A DNA stretch of 49,816 nt from Syntrophorhabdaceae bacterium (lineage in GTDB: Bacteria; Desulfobacterota; Syntrophorhabdia; Syntrophorhabdales; Syntrophorhabdaceae): the NCBI GenBank assembly GCA_026415675.1, contig JAOAGQ010000012.1, positions 1 to 49,816 of the forward strand, read 5' to 3'. Below the pieces are notes generated by a model that was not told the DNA's origin, searched no databases, and saw only the letters and a list, made by a program, of their open reading frames with translations. The first letter of the stretch is position 1; every line of letters starts with the position of its first letter. Made by a program: the position numbers and the translations under genes. This document shows positions 32,150-41,086 of the stretch, piece by piece.

Positions 32150-33398
32150 CTTCCATCCTCCTTTTATCGTATGTATCTCTAACTGCCTTTAATTCTTCCG
32201 GGGTCCTGCATATCTGTTCTGCCTGGATCGATTCCATATTCTTTAAAATAGCGAAGCCGTATTTTTCACTGTAGACCGTCTCTCCCCAGACCACATCCTC
32301 AACTACGGCATGGTCTTCCTTTCTCATTATCTTCCATCCTTCAGGAGTCTCCCATGCCAAAGGTTCTCTCTCTACTGCATCGATGATCTTTTCCGTATCC
32401 AGTGTTCCTGCCCTTTCGACCATCGCCTTGATAAAATATACACCGGCATAAGTCTCCGCTGCCATATAATCGGGATACTCTTTAAAACGCTCCATATATG
32501 TCTTTACGAAATTTCTATTCATCGCGGTATCGGGGGTCAGGAAGAAGTACCTTGCTGCAACATATATCCCATCCGGCATATCTTTACCGAGGGGGATTAA
32601 TGTTTCAAGGGCGGCACCATCGGGGAACGCAAACTTGATGTTTTTGAAGAGCCCAAGGGAAAGCCCCTGTTTAATAAAATTCACCGCATCCATCCCCCAA
32701 AGGGGCGACCACACCGCATCGGGCTTTGCCTCCAGTATCTTTTTAATAAACGGGGTATAATCCTTCTCCATCAGTTTTGGCCATAACTCCCCTAAAAACT
32801 CCGCATCGGGCTTTAATTCCTTAAGTTTTGTCTTGAATTGCGCCCACGAATCCCAACCGTAGTTGTAATTTGGCCCTATACACATCCACTTTTTGTAAGG
32901 TTTGGATGCCATATAGTATGCCCCAGCCCTCGAGTGCATCATCGCACTGCTTAATGTGGCGAATTGATATCGGCTGAACTGTTCTCCTGTTAGGGAATCG
33001 GCGGCAGCCTGGGTGAAAATCAATATCTTTTTATGCTCCGTTGCGATCTTTGAGAGGGCAACGGCGACCCCACTCGATGTGGGACCTATAATAAAATCCA
33101 CTTTATCTTCGAGGATAAATTTTTTTGCCTTCTCCGTTGCAACCGGTACCTGTAGCTTTGTGTCTTCGAAGATGGCCTCCAGTTTTCTCCCGAGGATACC
33201 CCCCTTTGCATTTATCTCATCTATCGCCATCTGAACGGCCTGCATACCGTGCTTTCCATAGCCCCCCATTGGCCCGGACATAACAAACATAACGCCAATT
33301 TTTATCGGTTTTTCAGAAGAAAGTGCAGGCTGTGTAAAAAAAATCGATACGATGAAAAGCCCTAAGATAAACCCCATATAGTACAATCTCTTCTCCAT
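32136..33398 (-). CDS. Branched-chain-amino-acid-type ABC substrate-binding protein
   Basis: The 420-residue protein has a cleavable signal peptide (about 1-27, ending A-L-S-S) and the LivJ-type periplasmic binding fold: I-K-I-G-V-M-F-V-M-S-G-P-M-G near 32-45, A-I-D-E-I-N-A-K-G-G-I-L-G-R, I-I-G-P-T-S-S-G-V near 103-111. It captures an amino acid or other organic acid. No permease genes adjoin it; it is followed by FMN reductase and peroxiredoxin genes. It may share the Liv permease at 44264-47482 or serve another system. An AGGAGG site and a clear promoter lie upstream. Confidence 0.9.
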   Translation of the reverse strand: MEKRLYYMGFILGLFIVSIFFTQPALSSEKPIKIGVMFVMSGPMGGYGKHGMQAVQMAIDEINAKGGILGRKLEAIFEDTKLQVPVATEKAKKFILEDKVDFIIGPTSSGVAVALSKIATEHKKILIFTQAAADSLTGEQFSRYQFATLSSAMMHSRAGAYYMASKPYKKWMCIGPNYNYGWDSWAQFKTKLKELKPDAEFLGELWPKLMEKDYTPFIKKILEAKPDAVWSPLWGMDAVNFIKQGLSLGLFKNIKFAFPDGAALETLIPLGKDMPDGIYVAARYFFLTPDTAMNRNFVKTYMERFKEYPDYMAAETYAGVYFIKAMVERAGTLDTEKIIDAVEREPLAWETPEGWKIMRKEDHAVVEDVVWGETVYSEKYGFAILKNMESIQAEQICRTPEELKAVRDTYDKRRMEDGKK

Positions 33399-33431
33399 AT
33401 AATAACCTCCTCCCTCTTTTTAATTAAACCA

Positions 33432-33459
33432 ATTATAACCTTTATTCAAAAAGTTACAA
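33432..33459 (-). promoter_or_regulatory. Promoter of the binding protein-FMN reductase-peroxiredoxin unit
   Basis: On the minus strand TTGTAA (33454-33459), a 16-base spacer and a perfect TATAAT (33432-33437) lie 34 bases before the ATG at 33398, with the ribosome site GGAGGAGG between them. Confidence 0.6.
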
Positions 33460-33550
33460 GAAATAATTTCCTGCAATTCATCTTTGGCCTTTAGTAAATT
33501 CAAAGGAAAGCATATTCCCTGCCTTTATAAGGCCTTCAACCCAAAACGAA

Positions 33551-34780
33551 CTAAGATCCTTTTTTCTTATAAAAAACCCCGCCGGCAAAACTGACAGAGG
33601 AGGTACCATCCGTCCATTGCCTATAATCAACTATCCTGCCGGTACACCCTTCGAGAAGTTTTAATTGAAAATAGATAGGGGCAAGCCCGCAGATCCTCCT
33701 TTTGTCCATCTCTTCCTTTACGGCCCTAAAAAAGCCATCCCCATCCACCTGAGAGATAAATCTCAACAACTCTTCATCTTTTCTCTTGGAACCCAACAAG
33801 GTAAAACTATCGAGGCTCCCCCTGTCGCCAAACTGGGCCCCTATGTGGGCAAGATCTGCCCCTGAAACGATAAGGTACGGTTCTCCATAGGCGGAAAGGA
33901 CTCCTTTTAAGGCCTCTAAAATCGACCTAATCTCATCGTCCTTCTCTATATCCTTTTCCCCTTCAATGTACTCGTGCATGGAGCCTGTCAAAATGGGAAG
34001 TATCTCAAAATCGTCTTGAATCATAAATTGCAAGAGGGGGAGTTGTAGTTCTATCGAGTGTTCAATCCGATGGGGCCATTCGTCTATGTATTCCTTAAGT
34101 ATTACATCTTCCCTCACAAGCCTCGAAATGGTGGAGGAGCTGGGTACAACATCTAGTGGGGTGGAGAAGTCTTTTGTTGAGATGCTCAATATTTTTTCCA
34201 TATGATTATGGCAGGTTCCAAGGATCACAACGAGGGGTTTTCGGTGATTATGGAGATAACGATAAACCTTTCTGTATGTGTCAATGCCTCTGTTATAGTC
34301 TATATGGGGGGCCAGTAACCCTGCAATCTCCCCTTCCGCTTCGCCATCCAACCCCTCACCGTTCGTTTTCTCTCCCTTACAGAACATCTCGTCAAGATAC
34401 ACTATGAGTTCCATCCTGTTCTCGGGATAACTCTTCCCGGCGAGATAAGGTCTCCTTATCCCCTCTTCTTCATATCTTTTTTTCAATTCCGCCTTTCTTC
34501 TCTCATAGTTTTCACTGAACAGGAAATAGTTCTTATCCATCATATCGACGAGTTGCTCGATCTGCTCCATATAGAGGAGATGGCCGAATTCCCTCATATA
34601 GTCCACCTGAATATCCCTAAGAGACCTCTTTCCGTCCATGAGGGATATCAAAAATAGGGCATCCTTCGATACAACAAGGGAATGTTCCCCTATGCCCTCC
34701 CTGTCAACTAAGATAACCATCTCCTTTCCTTCCTGGATAATCGGATGGACCTCAATGTACCTTACCTTTGGTTTTTCCAT
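33551..34780 (-). CDS. MEMO1-family protein (AmmeMemoRadiSam system protein B)
   Basis: The 409-residue protein has an N-terminal domain of about 110 residues, with a winged-helix-like region near 25-90, followed by a MEMO domain: G-L-L-A-P-H-I-D-Y near 153-161, G-T-C-H-N-H near 188, E-H-S-I-E-L-Q-L-P-L near 241-250 and G-A-D-L-A-H-I-G near 318. The His, Asp and Cys residues in these motifs form a metal-binding pocket related to extradiol dioxygenases. The AMMECR1 and radical SAM partners are not adjacent, so the pathway is unknown. A -10 box ends six bases before the ATG and no ribosome site is visible, suggesting a leaderless message. Confidence 0.88.
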   Translation of the reverse strand: MEKPKVRYIEVHPIIQEGKEMVILVDREGIGEHSLVVSKDALFLISLMDGKRSLRDIQVDYMREFGHLLYMEQIEQLVDMMDKNYFLFSENYERRKAELKKRYEEEGIRRPYLAGKSYPENRMELIVYLDEMFCKGEKTNGEGLDGEAEGEIAGLLAPHIDYNRGIDTYRKVYRYLHNHRKPLVVILGTCHNHMEKILSISTKDFSTPLDVVPSSSTISRLVREDVILKEYIDEWPHRIEHSIELQLPLLQFMIQDDFEILPILTGSMHEYIEGEKDIEKDDEIRSILEALKGVLSAYGEPYLIVSGADLAHIGAQFGDRGSLDSFTLLGSKRKDEELLRFISQVDGDGFFRAVKEEMDKRRICGLAPIYFQLKLLEGCTGRIVDYRQWTDGTSSVSFAGGVFYKKKGS

Positions 34781-34786
34781 AATTTT

Positions 34787-34816
34787 TTTATATCATAAGA
34801 TATTAAGAGATGACAA
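34787..34816 (-). promoter_or_regulatory. Promoter of the MEMO gene, start close to the ATG
   Basis: On the minus strand TTGTCA (34811-34816), an 18-base spacer and TATAAA (34787-34792) leave six bases before the ATG at 34780. The predicted start coincides with the start codon within about one base. Confidence 0.5.
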
Positions 34817-34845
34817 GGTCACAAAAATATTATCCCACATACAGG

Positions 34846-34874
34846 TTGACAAAATTTTGCGCATAAACTATTCT
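34846..34874 (+). promoter_or_regulatory. Promoter of the diguanylate cyclase operon
   Basis: TTGACA (34846-34851), a 17-base spacer and TATTCT (34869-34874) form a good promoter with start near 34881, giving a leader of about 100 bases that contains the hairpin at 34955-34973. Confidence 0.6.
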
Positions 34875-34954
34875 TTCTAATAAAAGCATATAAAAAGATA
34901 ACTTTTAGAATTTAAAGTATCTTCTATAAAGAGAAAGAGATGGTTGGGACATAA

Positions 34955-34973
34955 AAGGGGCTATAAACCCCTT
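34955..34973 (+). promoter_or_regulatory. Hairpin holding the only ribosome-binding-like sequence of the cyclase gene
   Basis: AAGGGG (34955-34960) and CCCCTT (34968-34973) pair perfectly around a seven-base loop. The GGGG is the only Shine-Dalgarno-like sequence ahead of the ATG at 34981, and the 3' strand includes the first bases of an alternative TTG start at 34972. Folding would hide both, so translation may be controlled. Confidence 0.4.
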
Positions 34974-34980
34974 GTTTCTT

Positions 34981-36324
34981 ATGAAAGAAAAGAAGATCCT
35001 CATAATCGATGATAGCAAAGAGGTAAACGAGATCCTAAGAGACTATTTTATGAGCGTAGGGGCCATAACCTACACATACACAGAACCCCCCAATTTAAGG
35101 GAGGTGTTGAAAGAGAAAGACCCCCATCTTATTCTCCTCGATTTCGTACTCCCAAACATTTCTGGGATAGAACTTCTAAAAGAGATAAAGGATATCAACC
35201 CCCACATACCGGTTATAATAATGACAGGTTATGCCGATATGGAGAAGAATATAGAATCTCTGAGGATGGGGGCCTATGCCTTTTTCCCGAAGCCTTTTAA
35301 AAATTTTGATGAAATCTACTTTACAGCAAAGAATGCGATTACCTACTACGAGACATACAACAGGACGTTGAGGCTATCGGAAGAGATACGCCAGAAACTC
35401 GAACAGGAGAAGCTAAACCTCATCGAATTAGAATTTCTAAAAACCCTCCAACAATTAATCGGTGAAGAGGAAGATACAGATGCCCTCTTCGGGACATTTT
35501 TTAAAATTTTAAAAAAATTTATCCCCTTCGATATACTCTATGTTACTTTTACTTCAGAGGGAGGGACAAATTTCAGGATTTTCCCTCAGGAAAAATCCTA
35601 TATATACAGCAAAAATTTAGAAAACGGGGCAGAAGAAGGGATCCGCTTTTTTGAAAAAGAGGGATTTCATTTCTTAGAATCGAGCCTCTCGACAAAATTA
35701 AAGAGCTACGGTAAGGCCTATATACTAAAAAAAATCACATTCACCCAATACGAAACGGCAGAGTTTAATCGATTCTGTTCCCATCTCTCCCTTGCCCTTG
35801 AAAAAATCCTCCTCTTCAATGAAATTAAAAACCTCTCCATCCATGATGGTTTAACAGGTATCTATAACCACTCCTTTCTCATTAAATCCCTCGATGAGGA
35901 GATCATCCGTTCTGAGAGATACGGCTCCCCTTTATCCATTATACTCTTCGACATAGATGATTTCAAAAGGGTGAACGATACATACGGCCATCTTGCCGGA
36001 GATGCTGTACTCAAGGGGGTAGCCGAGATATTCAAAGGTAACCTTAGAAATATCGATATTATTGGCCGATACGGAGGTGAGGAGTTTCTCGCAATTCTCC
36101 CCGAGACCGATGATAAAAAGGGTATTACGGTAGGGGAGAGGCTAAGAAGAGAGGTTGCACATAAGGAATTTCTGGATGAATACCGGATAAAGATAACTCT
36201 AAGCGGCGGTCTTGCCCATTACGAGAAAGGGTTCGATAGTAGAAAACTTCTCCAGACTGCCGATGATTATCTCTACCAGGCCAAAAGAAAGGGTAAAAAC
36301 AGGATATGCCATGGAAAATATTGA
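34981..36324 (+). CDS. Response regulator with GGDEF diguanylate cyclase output
   Basis: The 447-residue protein has a receiver domain (about 1-120) with Asp10-Asp11 and phospho-acceptor Asp54 (L-L-D-F-V-L-P), a coiled-coil linker, a GAF-like middle region (about 155-275), and a GGDEF domain (about 285-445) with active motif R-Y-G-G-E-E-F. The I-site R-N-I-D four residues before that Arg is intact, so c-di-GMP product inhibition is expected. It should make c-di-GMP in response to a kinase not in this window. The start could also be TTG at 34972. Its end overlaps the M20 peptidase start by 14 bases, tying signalling to a catabolic operon. Confidence 0.92.
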   Translation: MKEKKILIIDDSKEVNEILRDYFMSVGAITYTYTEPPNLREVLKEKDPHLILLDFVLPNISGIELLKEIKDINPHIPVIIMTGYADMEKNIESLRMGAYAFFPKPFKNFDEIYFTAKNAITYYETYNRTLRLSEEIRQKLEQEKLNLIELEFLKTLQQLIGEEEDTDALFGTFFKILKKFIPFDILYVTFTSEGGTNFRIFPQEKSYIYSKNLENGAEEGIRFFEKEGFHFLESSLSTKLKSYGKAYILKKITFTQYETAEFNRFCSHLSLALEKILLFNEIKNLSIHDGLTGIYNHSFLIKSLDEEIIRSERYGSPLSIILFDIDDFKRVNDTYGHLAGDAVLKGVAEIFKGNLRNIDIIGRYGGEEFLAILPETDDKKGITVGERLRREVAHKEFLDEYRIKITLSGGLAHYEKGFDSRKLLQTADDYLYQAKRKGKNRICHGKY

Positions 36325-37624
36325 CGATGTCGTTCAACTCTTGAGCAATTTTATACGGATAAACACAACAAACCCTCCAGGAAACGAGGAAGAGGGGGTG
36401 CTCTTCCTTGAGGACATTCTCCTTAAGGCCGGACTCCCAACAGAGGTCTACTCTCCTGCCCCGAAGAGGGCAAACCTCCTATCGAGGATTAAAGGAAAGA
36501 AGAGAGGAAAGGCCATGGTGCTTCTGGGACACATAGATGTGGTACCAGCCAGGGCCGAAGAATGGGATGTGGATCCTTTTGGAGGAGAGATAAAAGACGG
36601 ATACATCTACGGCAGGGGCACAATAGATATGAAGGGTCAGGTAATCTGCCAGCTTATCGCCTTCATAGACCTTTTTAGAAGAGGGGTTGAACCGGAGCGG
36701 GATATCATCTTCCTCGCCACATGTGACGAAGAGACCGGGGGCAAAAACGGTGTAGAGTTCATGCTCAACGAAGTGAAGGAACTGAAGGACGTCTCCTTTG
36801 TGTTGAGCGAGGGTGGATTTATCATAAAGGAGGGGGAATCGATACACGGACAGGTCTCCGTATCGGAGAAAATGCTAAGCCAGTTTATGATAAGGGCAAC
36901 GGGGACCGGAGGCCACGGTTCAAAACCCCATAAGGATAATGCCAACGAAAAGGTGGTTGAAGCTGCCCACAGGATACTAAACCATAAGTGGCCTATCAAG
37001 AATACGGCTATAGTCAATGCCTATATGAACGGTATATTCAGGGATAAAACCGTGGCCGGTATGAAATACAAAACCCTGAAAGAGGCAATGGGGAACAAAA
37101 AATTCGTTGAATTCATAGATGGAGATCCTCTATACAATGCCCTTTTGAGGAATACCGTCACATTGACCGTGATAAGGGGTGGGGAAAAGGTGAACGTTAT
37201 TCCCACAGAGGCCCAGGCCTACTTCGATGCAAGGCTACTCCCCGGGGAGAAACACGAAACCTTTTTTAAAAGGATCAGAAGTCTTGCAGGAAAAGGGGTG
37301 GAGGTATTGCCCCTTAAGGAAGGACTAAGCCATACAGCCCTTTCCGGTTACAACTCAAAGCCTTTTAAAGGTATAAAGGATGCGGTGATCAAAACATGGG
37401 GGAGAATCCCCGTCCTACCCTTTATCACAACAGGGGCAACGGATTTAAGGTATTTCAGAAAACACGGGATTACCGCATACGGCTTCTTTCCCATCGTAGT
37501 CACAAATGATGACCTGATGAGGATGCACGGAAAAAACGAGCGTATATCCATAGAAAATTTAAGAGAAGGGGTGGAGGGTATAAAGGGGATACTCGATTTT
37601 CTCGCATCCTATGACCCCCTTTAA
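36311..37624 (+). CDS. M20-family metallopeptidase/deacylase (ArgE/DapE/ACY1 type)
   Basis: The 437-residue protein carries the two-zinc M20 catalytic site: His74 and Asp76 in L-G-H-I-D-V-V-P, the bridging Asp in G-T-I-D-M-K-G near 106, the catalytic Glu in C-D-E-E-T-G-G near 138-144, and a late His (M-H-G-K-N-E). A dimerisation lid domain occupies about 190-300. Members remove N-acyl groups from amino acids or cleave dipeptides; the exact substrate is unknown. The ATG at 36311 lies in the end of the cyclase gene; a longer frame would run inside it. It overlaps the next gene by 14 bases. Confidence 0.9.
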   Translation: MENIDDVVQLLSNFIRINTTNPPGNEEEGVLFLEDILLKAGLPTEVYSPAPKRANLLSRIKGKKRGKAMVLLGHIDVVPARAEEWDVDPFGGEIKDGYIYGRGTIDMKGQVICQLIAFIDLFRRGVEPERDIIFLATCDEETGGKNGVEFMLNEVKELKDVSFVLSEGGFIIKEGESIHGQVSVSEKMLSQFMIRATGTGGHGSKPHKDNANEKVVEAAHRILNHKWPIKNTAIVNAYMNGIFRDKTVAGMKYKTLKEAMGNKKFVEFIDGDPLYNALLRNTVTLTVIRGGEKVNVIPTEAQAYFDARLLPGEKHETFFKRIRSLAGKGVEVLPLKEGLSHTALSGYNSKPFKGIKDAVIKTWGRIPVLPFITTGATDLRYFRKHGITAYGFFPIVVTNDDLMRMHGKNERISIENLREGVEGIKGILDFLASYDPL

Positions 37625-37919
37625 ACCTTTAAGTGTCATGAAAAAGGGGAAAGCGGTAATCATAGACGAGAGGGATAATGTGGCCACCGCCGTTACGACT
37701 CTGGAGAAGGGGAGCGTCGTTTCTGTAAATGTAGGAGGGAAAGAGGAGATAATCACCATAAAGGAGAGGATACCGGGGGGACATAAATTCGCCATATACG
37801 ATATAGATTGGGGCCAACCTTTAATAAAATACGGGGAAATTATGGGTTTAAGTAAAACCTCCATCAAGAGAGGGGAGCATGTCCATGTCCACAATGTCAC
37901 CAGTCCCTCAAAAAGATGA
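37611..37919 (+). CDS. UxaA-type dehydratase small subunit (SAF domain)
   Basis: The 102-residue protein is the N-terminal SAF domain of altronate/galactarate dehydratases as a separate chain: K-A-V-I-I-D-E-R-D-N-V-A-T-A near 14-27, I-P-x-G-H-K-F-A near 55-62 and G-E-H-V-H-V-H-N near 88-95. In the fused enzymes this part helps bind the active-site metal. A second ATG at 37638 is equally plausible as a start. It lies between the M20 gene and the large-subunit gene and overlaps both, so the pair forms a split dehydratase. Confidence 0.85.
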   Translation: MTPFKPLSVMKKGKAVIIDERDNVATAVTTLEKGSVVSVNVGGKEEIITIKERIPGGHKFAIYDIDWGQPLIKYGEIMGLSKTSIKRGEHVHVHNVTSPSKR

Positions 37920-39084
37920 GGGAGGAGCATCTTTTTATGGGTATATAAGACCGGATGGAAAAATAGGAACGAGAAACTACGTCCTTGTGATACCCAGTGT
38001 CGGGTGCTCCCAAGGTGCGGCCTCTGCCATCGTAAGGGGGATTAAGAATGCCGTCTATTTACCCAACGTATTAGGCTGCGGTCAGGTAGGTGAAGACCGC
38101 CTGATCGTAAAAAAGACCCTTGCCGGATTTGGGATAAACCCAAATGTATATGGGGTCCTCGTTGTGGGGAATGGTTGCGAACACCTCTCCGCAGAAGAGC
38201 TCGCCAATGAGATAAGATCAAGTGGAAAGCCCGTTGAGGTTCTTGTCATACAGGAGGTAGGGGGTACGAGAAAGACCATAAGAGAGGGGAGAAGGCTAAT
38301 AAAAGAGATGGTGGATAGGGCGTCAAAACAGAGAAGGGAGCCCGCCCCTCTCGAAGCGCTAATTGTAGGTACCGAATGTGGAGGTTCCGATTATACGTCT
38401 GGTCTCGCCTCTAACCCTGCCGTTGGGGTGGCCTCGAATATGCTCATCGACAGGGGAGCAACGGTGATACTCTCTGAGACCCCCGAACTTATAGGGGCAG
38501 AGCATATCCTTGCTGCAAGGGCAAAGACTCCCCATGTGGCAAAACGTATCTTTGAGGTTGTGGAATGGTGGGAAAGAAAGGCATTGGAGGCAGGACAGAA
38601 TATAAGGGAATCAAATCCTTCTCCGGGTAACATCGAGGGGGGAATAACGACCCTCGAAGAAAAATCCCTCGGCTGTATATATAAAGGGGGAACCGGGACG
38701 GTGGAGGAAGTGATACCGTACGCCTCCATACCGTCGAAAAAGGGGCTTGTTTATATGGATACTCCGGCCCATGACATAGAACAGCTAACCGGTATGGCTG
38801 CAGGGGGGGCACAGGTGATACTATTCACTACAGGAAGGGGAACACCTGTGGGGTCTCCCATCGTTCCGGTGATAAAAATTACGGGGAATAAAGACCTTTT
38901 TCGAAAGATGAGGGACAATATCGACCTTGATGTAAGCACCATTCTATCGGGAAAAGAGTCTGTGACGGAGGCAGGGGAGAGGATTTTTAAAGAGGTTATA
39001 GCGGTTGCCTCCGGAAAACCCACAAAGGCGGAGAGGTTGAACCAGAGGGATTTTTGCATATTCAAAATGTACATGAATATATAA
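37885..39084 (+). CDS. UxaA-type dehydratase large subunit (altronate/galactarate dehydratase family)
   Basis: The 399-residue chain matches the large domain of UxaA/GarD sugar-acid dehydratases: G-Y-I-R-P-D-G-K-I-G-T-R-N near 13-25, S-V-G-C-S-Q-G, G-C-G-Q-V-G-E-D-R, G-N-G-C-E-H near 93-98, G-T-E-C-G-G-S-D near 160-167 and T-T-G-R-G-T-P-V-G. The cysteines likely hold an iron or Fe-S site. The ATG at 37885 is seven bases after GGGGAG; one at 37879 is too close. Family members of this split type may act on sulfolactate-like or other 2-hydroxy acids rather than altronate, so the substrate is open. Confidence 0.87.
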   Translation: MSTMSPVPQKDEGGASFYGYIRPDGKIGTRNYVLVIPSVGCSQGAASAIVRGIKNAVYLPNVLGCGQVGEDRLIVKKTLAGFGINPNVYGVLVVGNGCEHLSAEELANEIRSSGKPVEVLVIQEVGGTRKTIREGRRLIKEMVDRASKQRREPAPLEALIVGTECGGSDYTSGLASNPAVGVASNMLIDRGATVILSETPELIGAEHILAARAKTPHVAKRIFEVVEWWERKALEAGQNIRESNPSPGNIEGGITTLEEKSLGCIYKGGTGTVEEVIPYASIPSKKGLVYMDTPAHDIEQLTGMAAGGAQVILFTTGRGTPVGSPIVPVIKITGNKDLFRKMRDNIDLDVSTILSGKESVTEAGERIFKEVIAVASGKPTKAERLNQRDFCIFKMYMNI

Positions 39085-39088
39085 TCGT

Positions 39089-39103
39089 ATACAATTTTTG
39101 TAT
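39089..39103. promoter_or_regulatory. Short inverted repeat before iorA
   Basis: ATACAA and TTGTAT flank a TTT centre in the 179-base region between the dehydratase gene and iorA. It may be a regulator site or a weak 3' structure. A consensus -35 TTGACA sits at 39123-39128, but no -10 box lies at normal spacing. Confidence 0.25.
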
Positions 39104-39263
39104 CCTTTTCGAGTTAATTTTCTTGACAAATAAAGCCTTTTCTGAAAAAAATATATGTGCTTTTTTGAACAAAGTACAAAATTTTGATAAATAAAAAATA
39201 GCGAAGGAGGTGAAAAAAATCTCATTTAAAAAAAATAAGGCTGAAATGCCGATTGGGGGAAAT

Positions 39264-41075
39264 ATGAAGAAAGAGATTAAGGTAATGCAGGGTAACAGTG
39301 CAATTGCGAGAGGTGCATGGGAGGCAGGGGTAAGATTGGCTGCGGCTTACCCGGGTACACCGAGTAGTGAAATCTTAAAGGAAATAGCCGATAACTACCC
39401 GGAGATTTACGCAGAGTGGGCACCCAACGAAAAGGTGGCGGTTGAAGTGGCAAGCGGTGCCTCAATCGCCGGGGCCAGGGCCATGGCATCGATGAAACAC
39501 GTGGGGATGAACGTGGCGTCCGATCCGGTGATGACATTGAGCTACACAGGTGTGAAGGGCGGTCTTCTCATCGTGGTGGCCGATGACCCGAATGTCCACA
39601 GTTCCCAGAACGAACAGGACAGCAGAAACTGGGCCCGGTTTGGAAAAATGCCCATGCTTGAGCCGAGTGATGCCCAGGAATGCAAGGATTTTACAAAGAT
39701 CGCCTTTGAGATGAGCGAAGAATTTGACACCCCTGTTTTTTTAAGAACGGAGACAAGGGTAGGACATTCCGACTCTCCTGTAGTTCTTGAAAACAGGGTG
39801 GAGTCGAAAATACCCACGAAGGTGGATCAGAAAGAGGCACAGAAATATACGATGGTGCCGATAAACGTAAGGGTAAGACGTAAAGTGGTCGAAGAGAGGA
39901 TGAAAAGACTCGAGGCCTACGCCGATGAATTCAAATTCAACAAGATGGAGATAAACGACACAAGAATCGGGGTTATAACGAGCGGCGTATCCTATCTTTA
40001 CACGAAAGATGTCTTCCCCGAATATTCCTATCTGAAGCTCGGTATGGTCTGGCCCCTTCCGAAAAAGATGATCGATGAGTTTTATAAAAAGGTAAAAAAG
40101 GTGATAATAGTGGAAGAACTCGACCCCTTCCTTGAGACAGAGATCAAAGCCATGGGTTATAAGGTCTTCCACGGGAAGGATGTGATACCTAACATGTACG
40201 AACTTTCCCCTGAGATCATCGAAAAGGCATTGAAGGGGAAGAAGTATAAAGAACCGGAGATCAGGGTAAAGACCGATGAGCTCCCGAGAAGACCACCAAA
40301 CCTCTGCGCAGGATGCTCCCATCGGCCCCTGTTCTATGCCCTGAAAAAACTGGGGGCATTCGTATTCGGTGACATAGGGTGTTACACCCTCGCCACAGCC
40401 CCACCTCTCCAGGCAATACACACAACCGTATGCATGGGGGCAGGGATCGGAGAGGCCCACGGTGCCATGAAGGTTATGGGGAATGAGGGGCTTGGAAAGG
40501 TCTGTGCGGTAATAGGGGATTCCACTTTTCTCCACTCAGGGGTCACACCCCTTATGGATATTGCTTACAACAAAGGGAATTCTACCACGATCATCCTTGA
40601 CAACAGGATCACCGGGATGACAGGCCACCAGGAACACCCAGGGACCGGTTTCACCGTAAGACAGGAGCCTACCTATGCCGTCGATTATGCCGAACTGGGA
40701 AAGACACTGGGGATACAGAGTATTAGGAAGATCGACCCCTACAATATCAAAGAGTCTATGGAAGTGATCAAGGAGGAGATGGAGAAGGACTGTTCATCCC
40801 TGATTGTATGCACGAATAGCCCCTGTATAATGTTGAGGAGAGAGAAGAGGAAGTTCGAGCACCCCACATATACCATAGACGAGGAGAAGTGCAGGGGTTG
40901 CAAGGCCTGCCTCGAGATAGGCTGTCCCCCTATCACCTGGATAGAAAAGGAAGGAACAACAAAAGACGGGCACAAGAGGAAAGGTATGGTCTCTATAAAT
41001 AAGGATACCTGCGTAGGATGTGGCGTTTGTGTTCAGATATGCAAATTCGATGCAATCGTACCAGCGGTAAAATAA
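39264..41075 (+). CDS. iorA: Indolepyruvate/arylpyruvate:ferredoxin oxidoreductase alpha subunit
   Basis: IorA oxidises arylpyruvates from aromatic amino acids to acyl-CoA plus CO2, reducing ferredoxin. The 603-residue protein has the pyrimidine-binding TPP domain at the N terminus (A-Y-P-G-T-P-S-S-E), the TPP pyrophosphate domain in the second half (G-D-I-G-C-Y-T-L near 375, G-D-S-T-F-L-H-S-G near 425-433), and two C-terminal ferredoxin motifs (C-R-G-C-K-A-C and C-V-G-C-G-V-C). The ATG at 39264 follows TTGGGGGA; a GTG at 39210 would add 18 residues but overlaps its own ribosome-like sequence. It is followed by iorB. Confidence 0.94.
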   Translation: MKKEIKVMQGNSAIARGAWEAGVRLAAAYPGTPSSEILKEIADNYPEIYAEWAPNEKVAVEVASGASIAGARAMASMKHVGMNVASDPVMTLSYTGVKGGLLIVVADDPNVHSSQNEQDSRNWARFGKMPMLEPSDAQECKDFTKIAFEMSEEFDTPVFLRTETRVGHSDSPVVLENRVESKIPTKVDQKEAQKYTMVPINVRVRRKVVEERMKRLEAYADEFKFNKMEINDTRIGVITSGVSYLYTKDVFPEYSYLKLGMVWPLPKKMIDEFYKKVKKVIIVEELDPFLETEIKAMGYKVFHGKDVIPNMYELSPEIIEKALKGKKYKEPEIRVKTDELPRRPPNLCAGCSHRPLFYALKKLGAFVFGDIGCYTLATAPPLQAIHTTVCMGAGIGEAHGAMKVMGNEGLGKVCAVIGDSTFLHSGVTPLMDIAYNKGNSTTIILDNRITGMTGHQEHPGTGFTVRQEPTYAVDYAELGKTLGIQSIRKIDPYNIKESMEVIKEEMEKDCSSLIVCTNSPCIMLRREKRKFEHPTYTIDEEKCRGCKACLEIGCPPITWIEKEGTTKDGHKRKGMVSINKDTCVGCGVCVQICKFDAIVPAVK

Positions 41076-41086
41076 GGAGGTGGGGT

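Noticed and set aside
39123-39156. Sigma70 promoter for iorA from the consensus TTGACA
   Set aside because: No -10-like hexamer lies at 15-19 bases; the nearest TATAT is at 22-23 bases.
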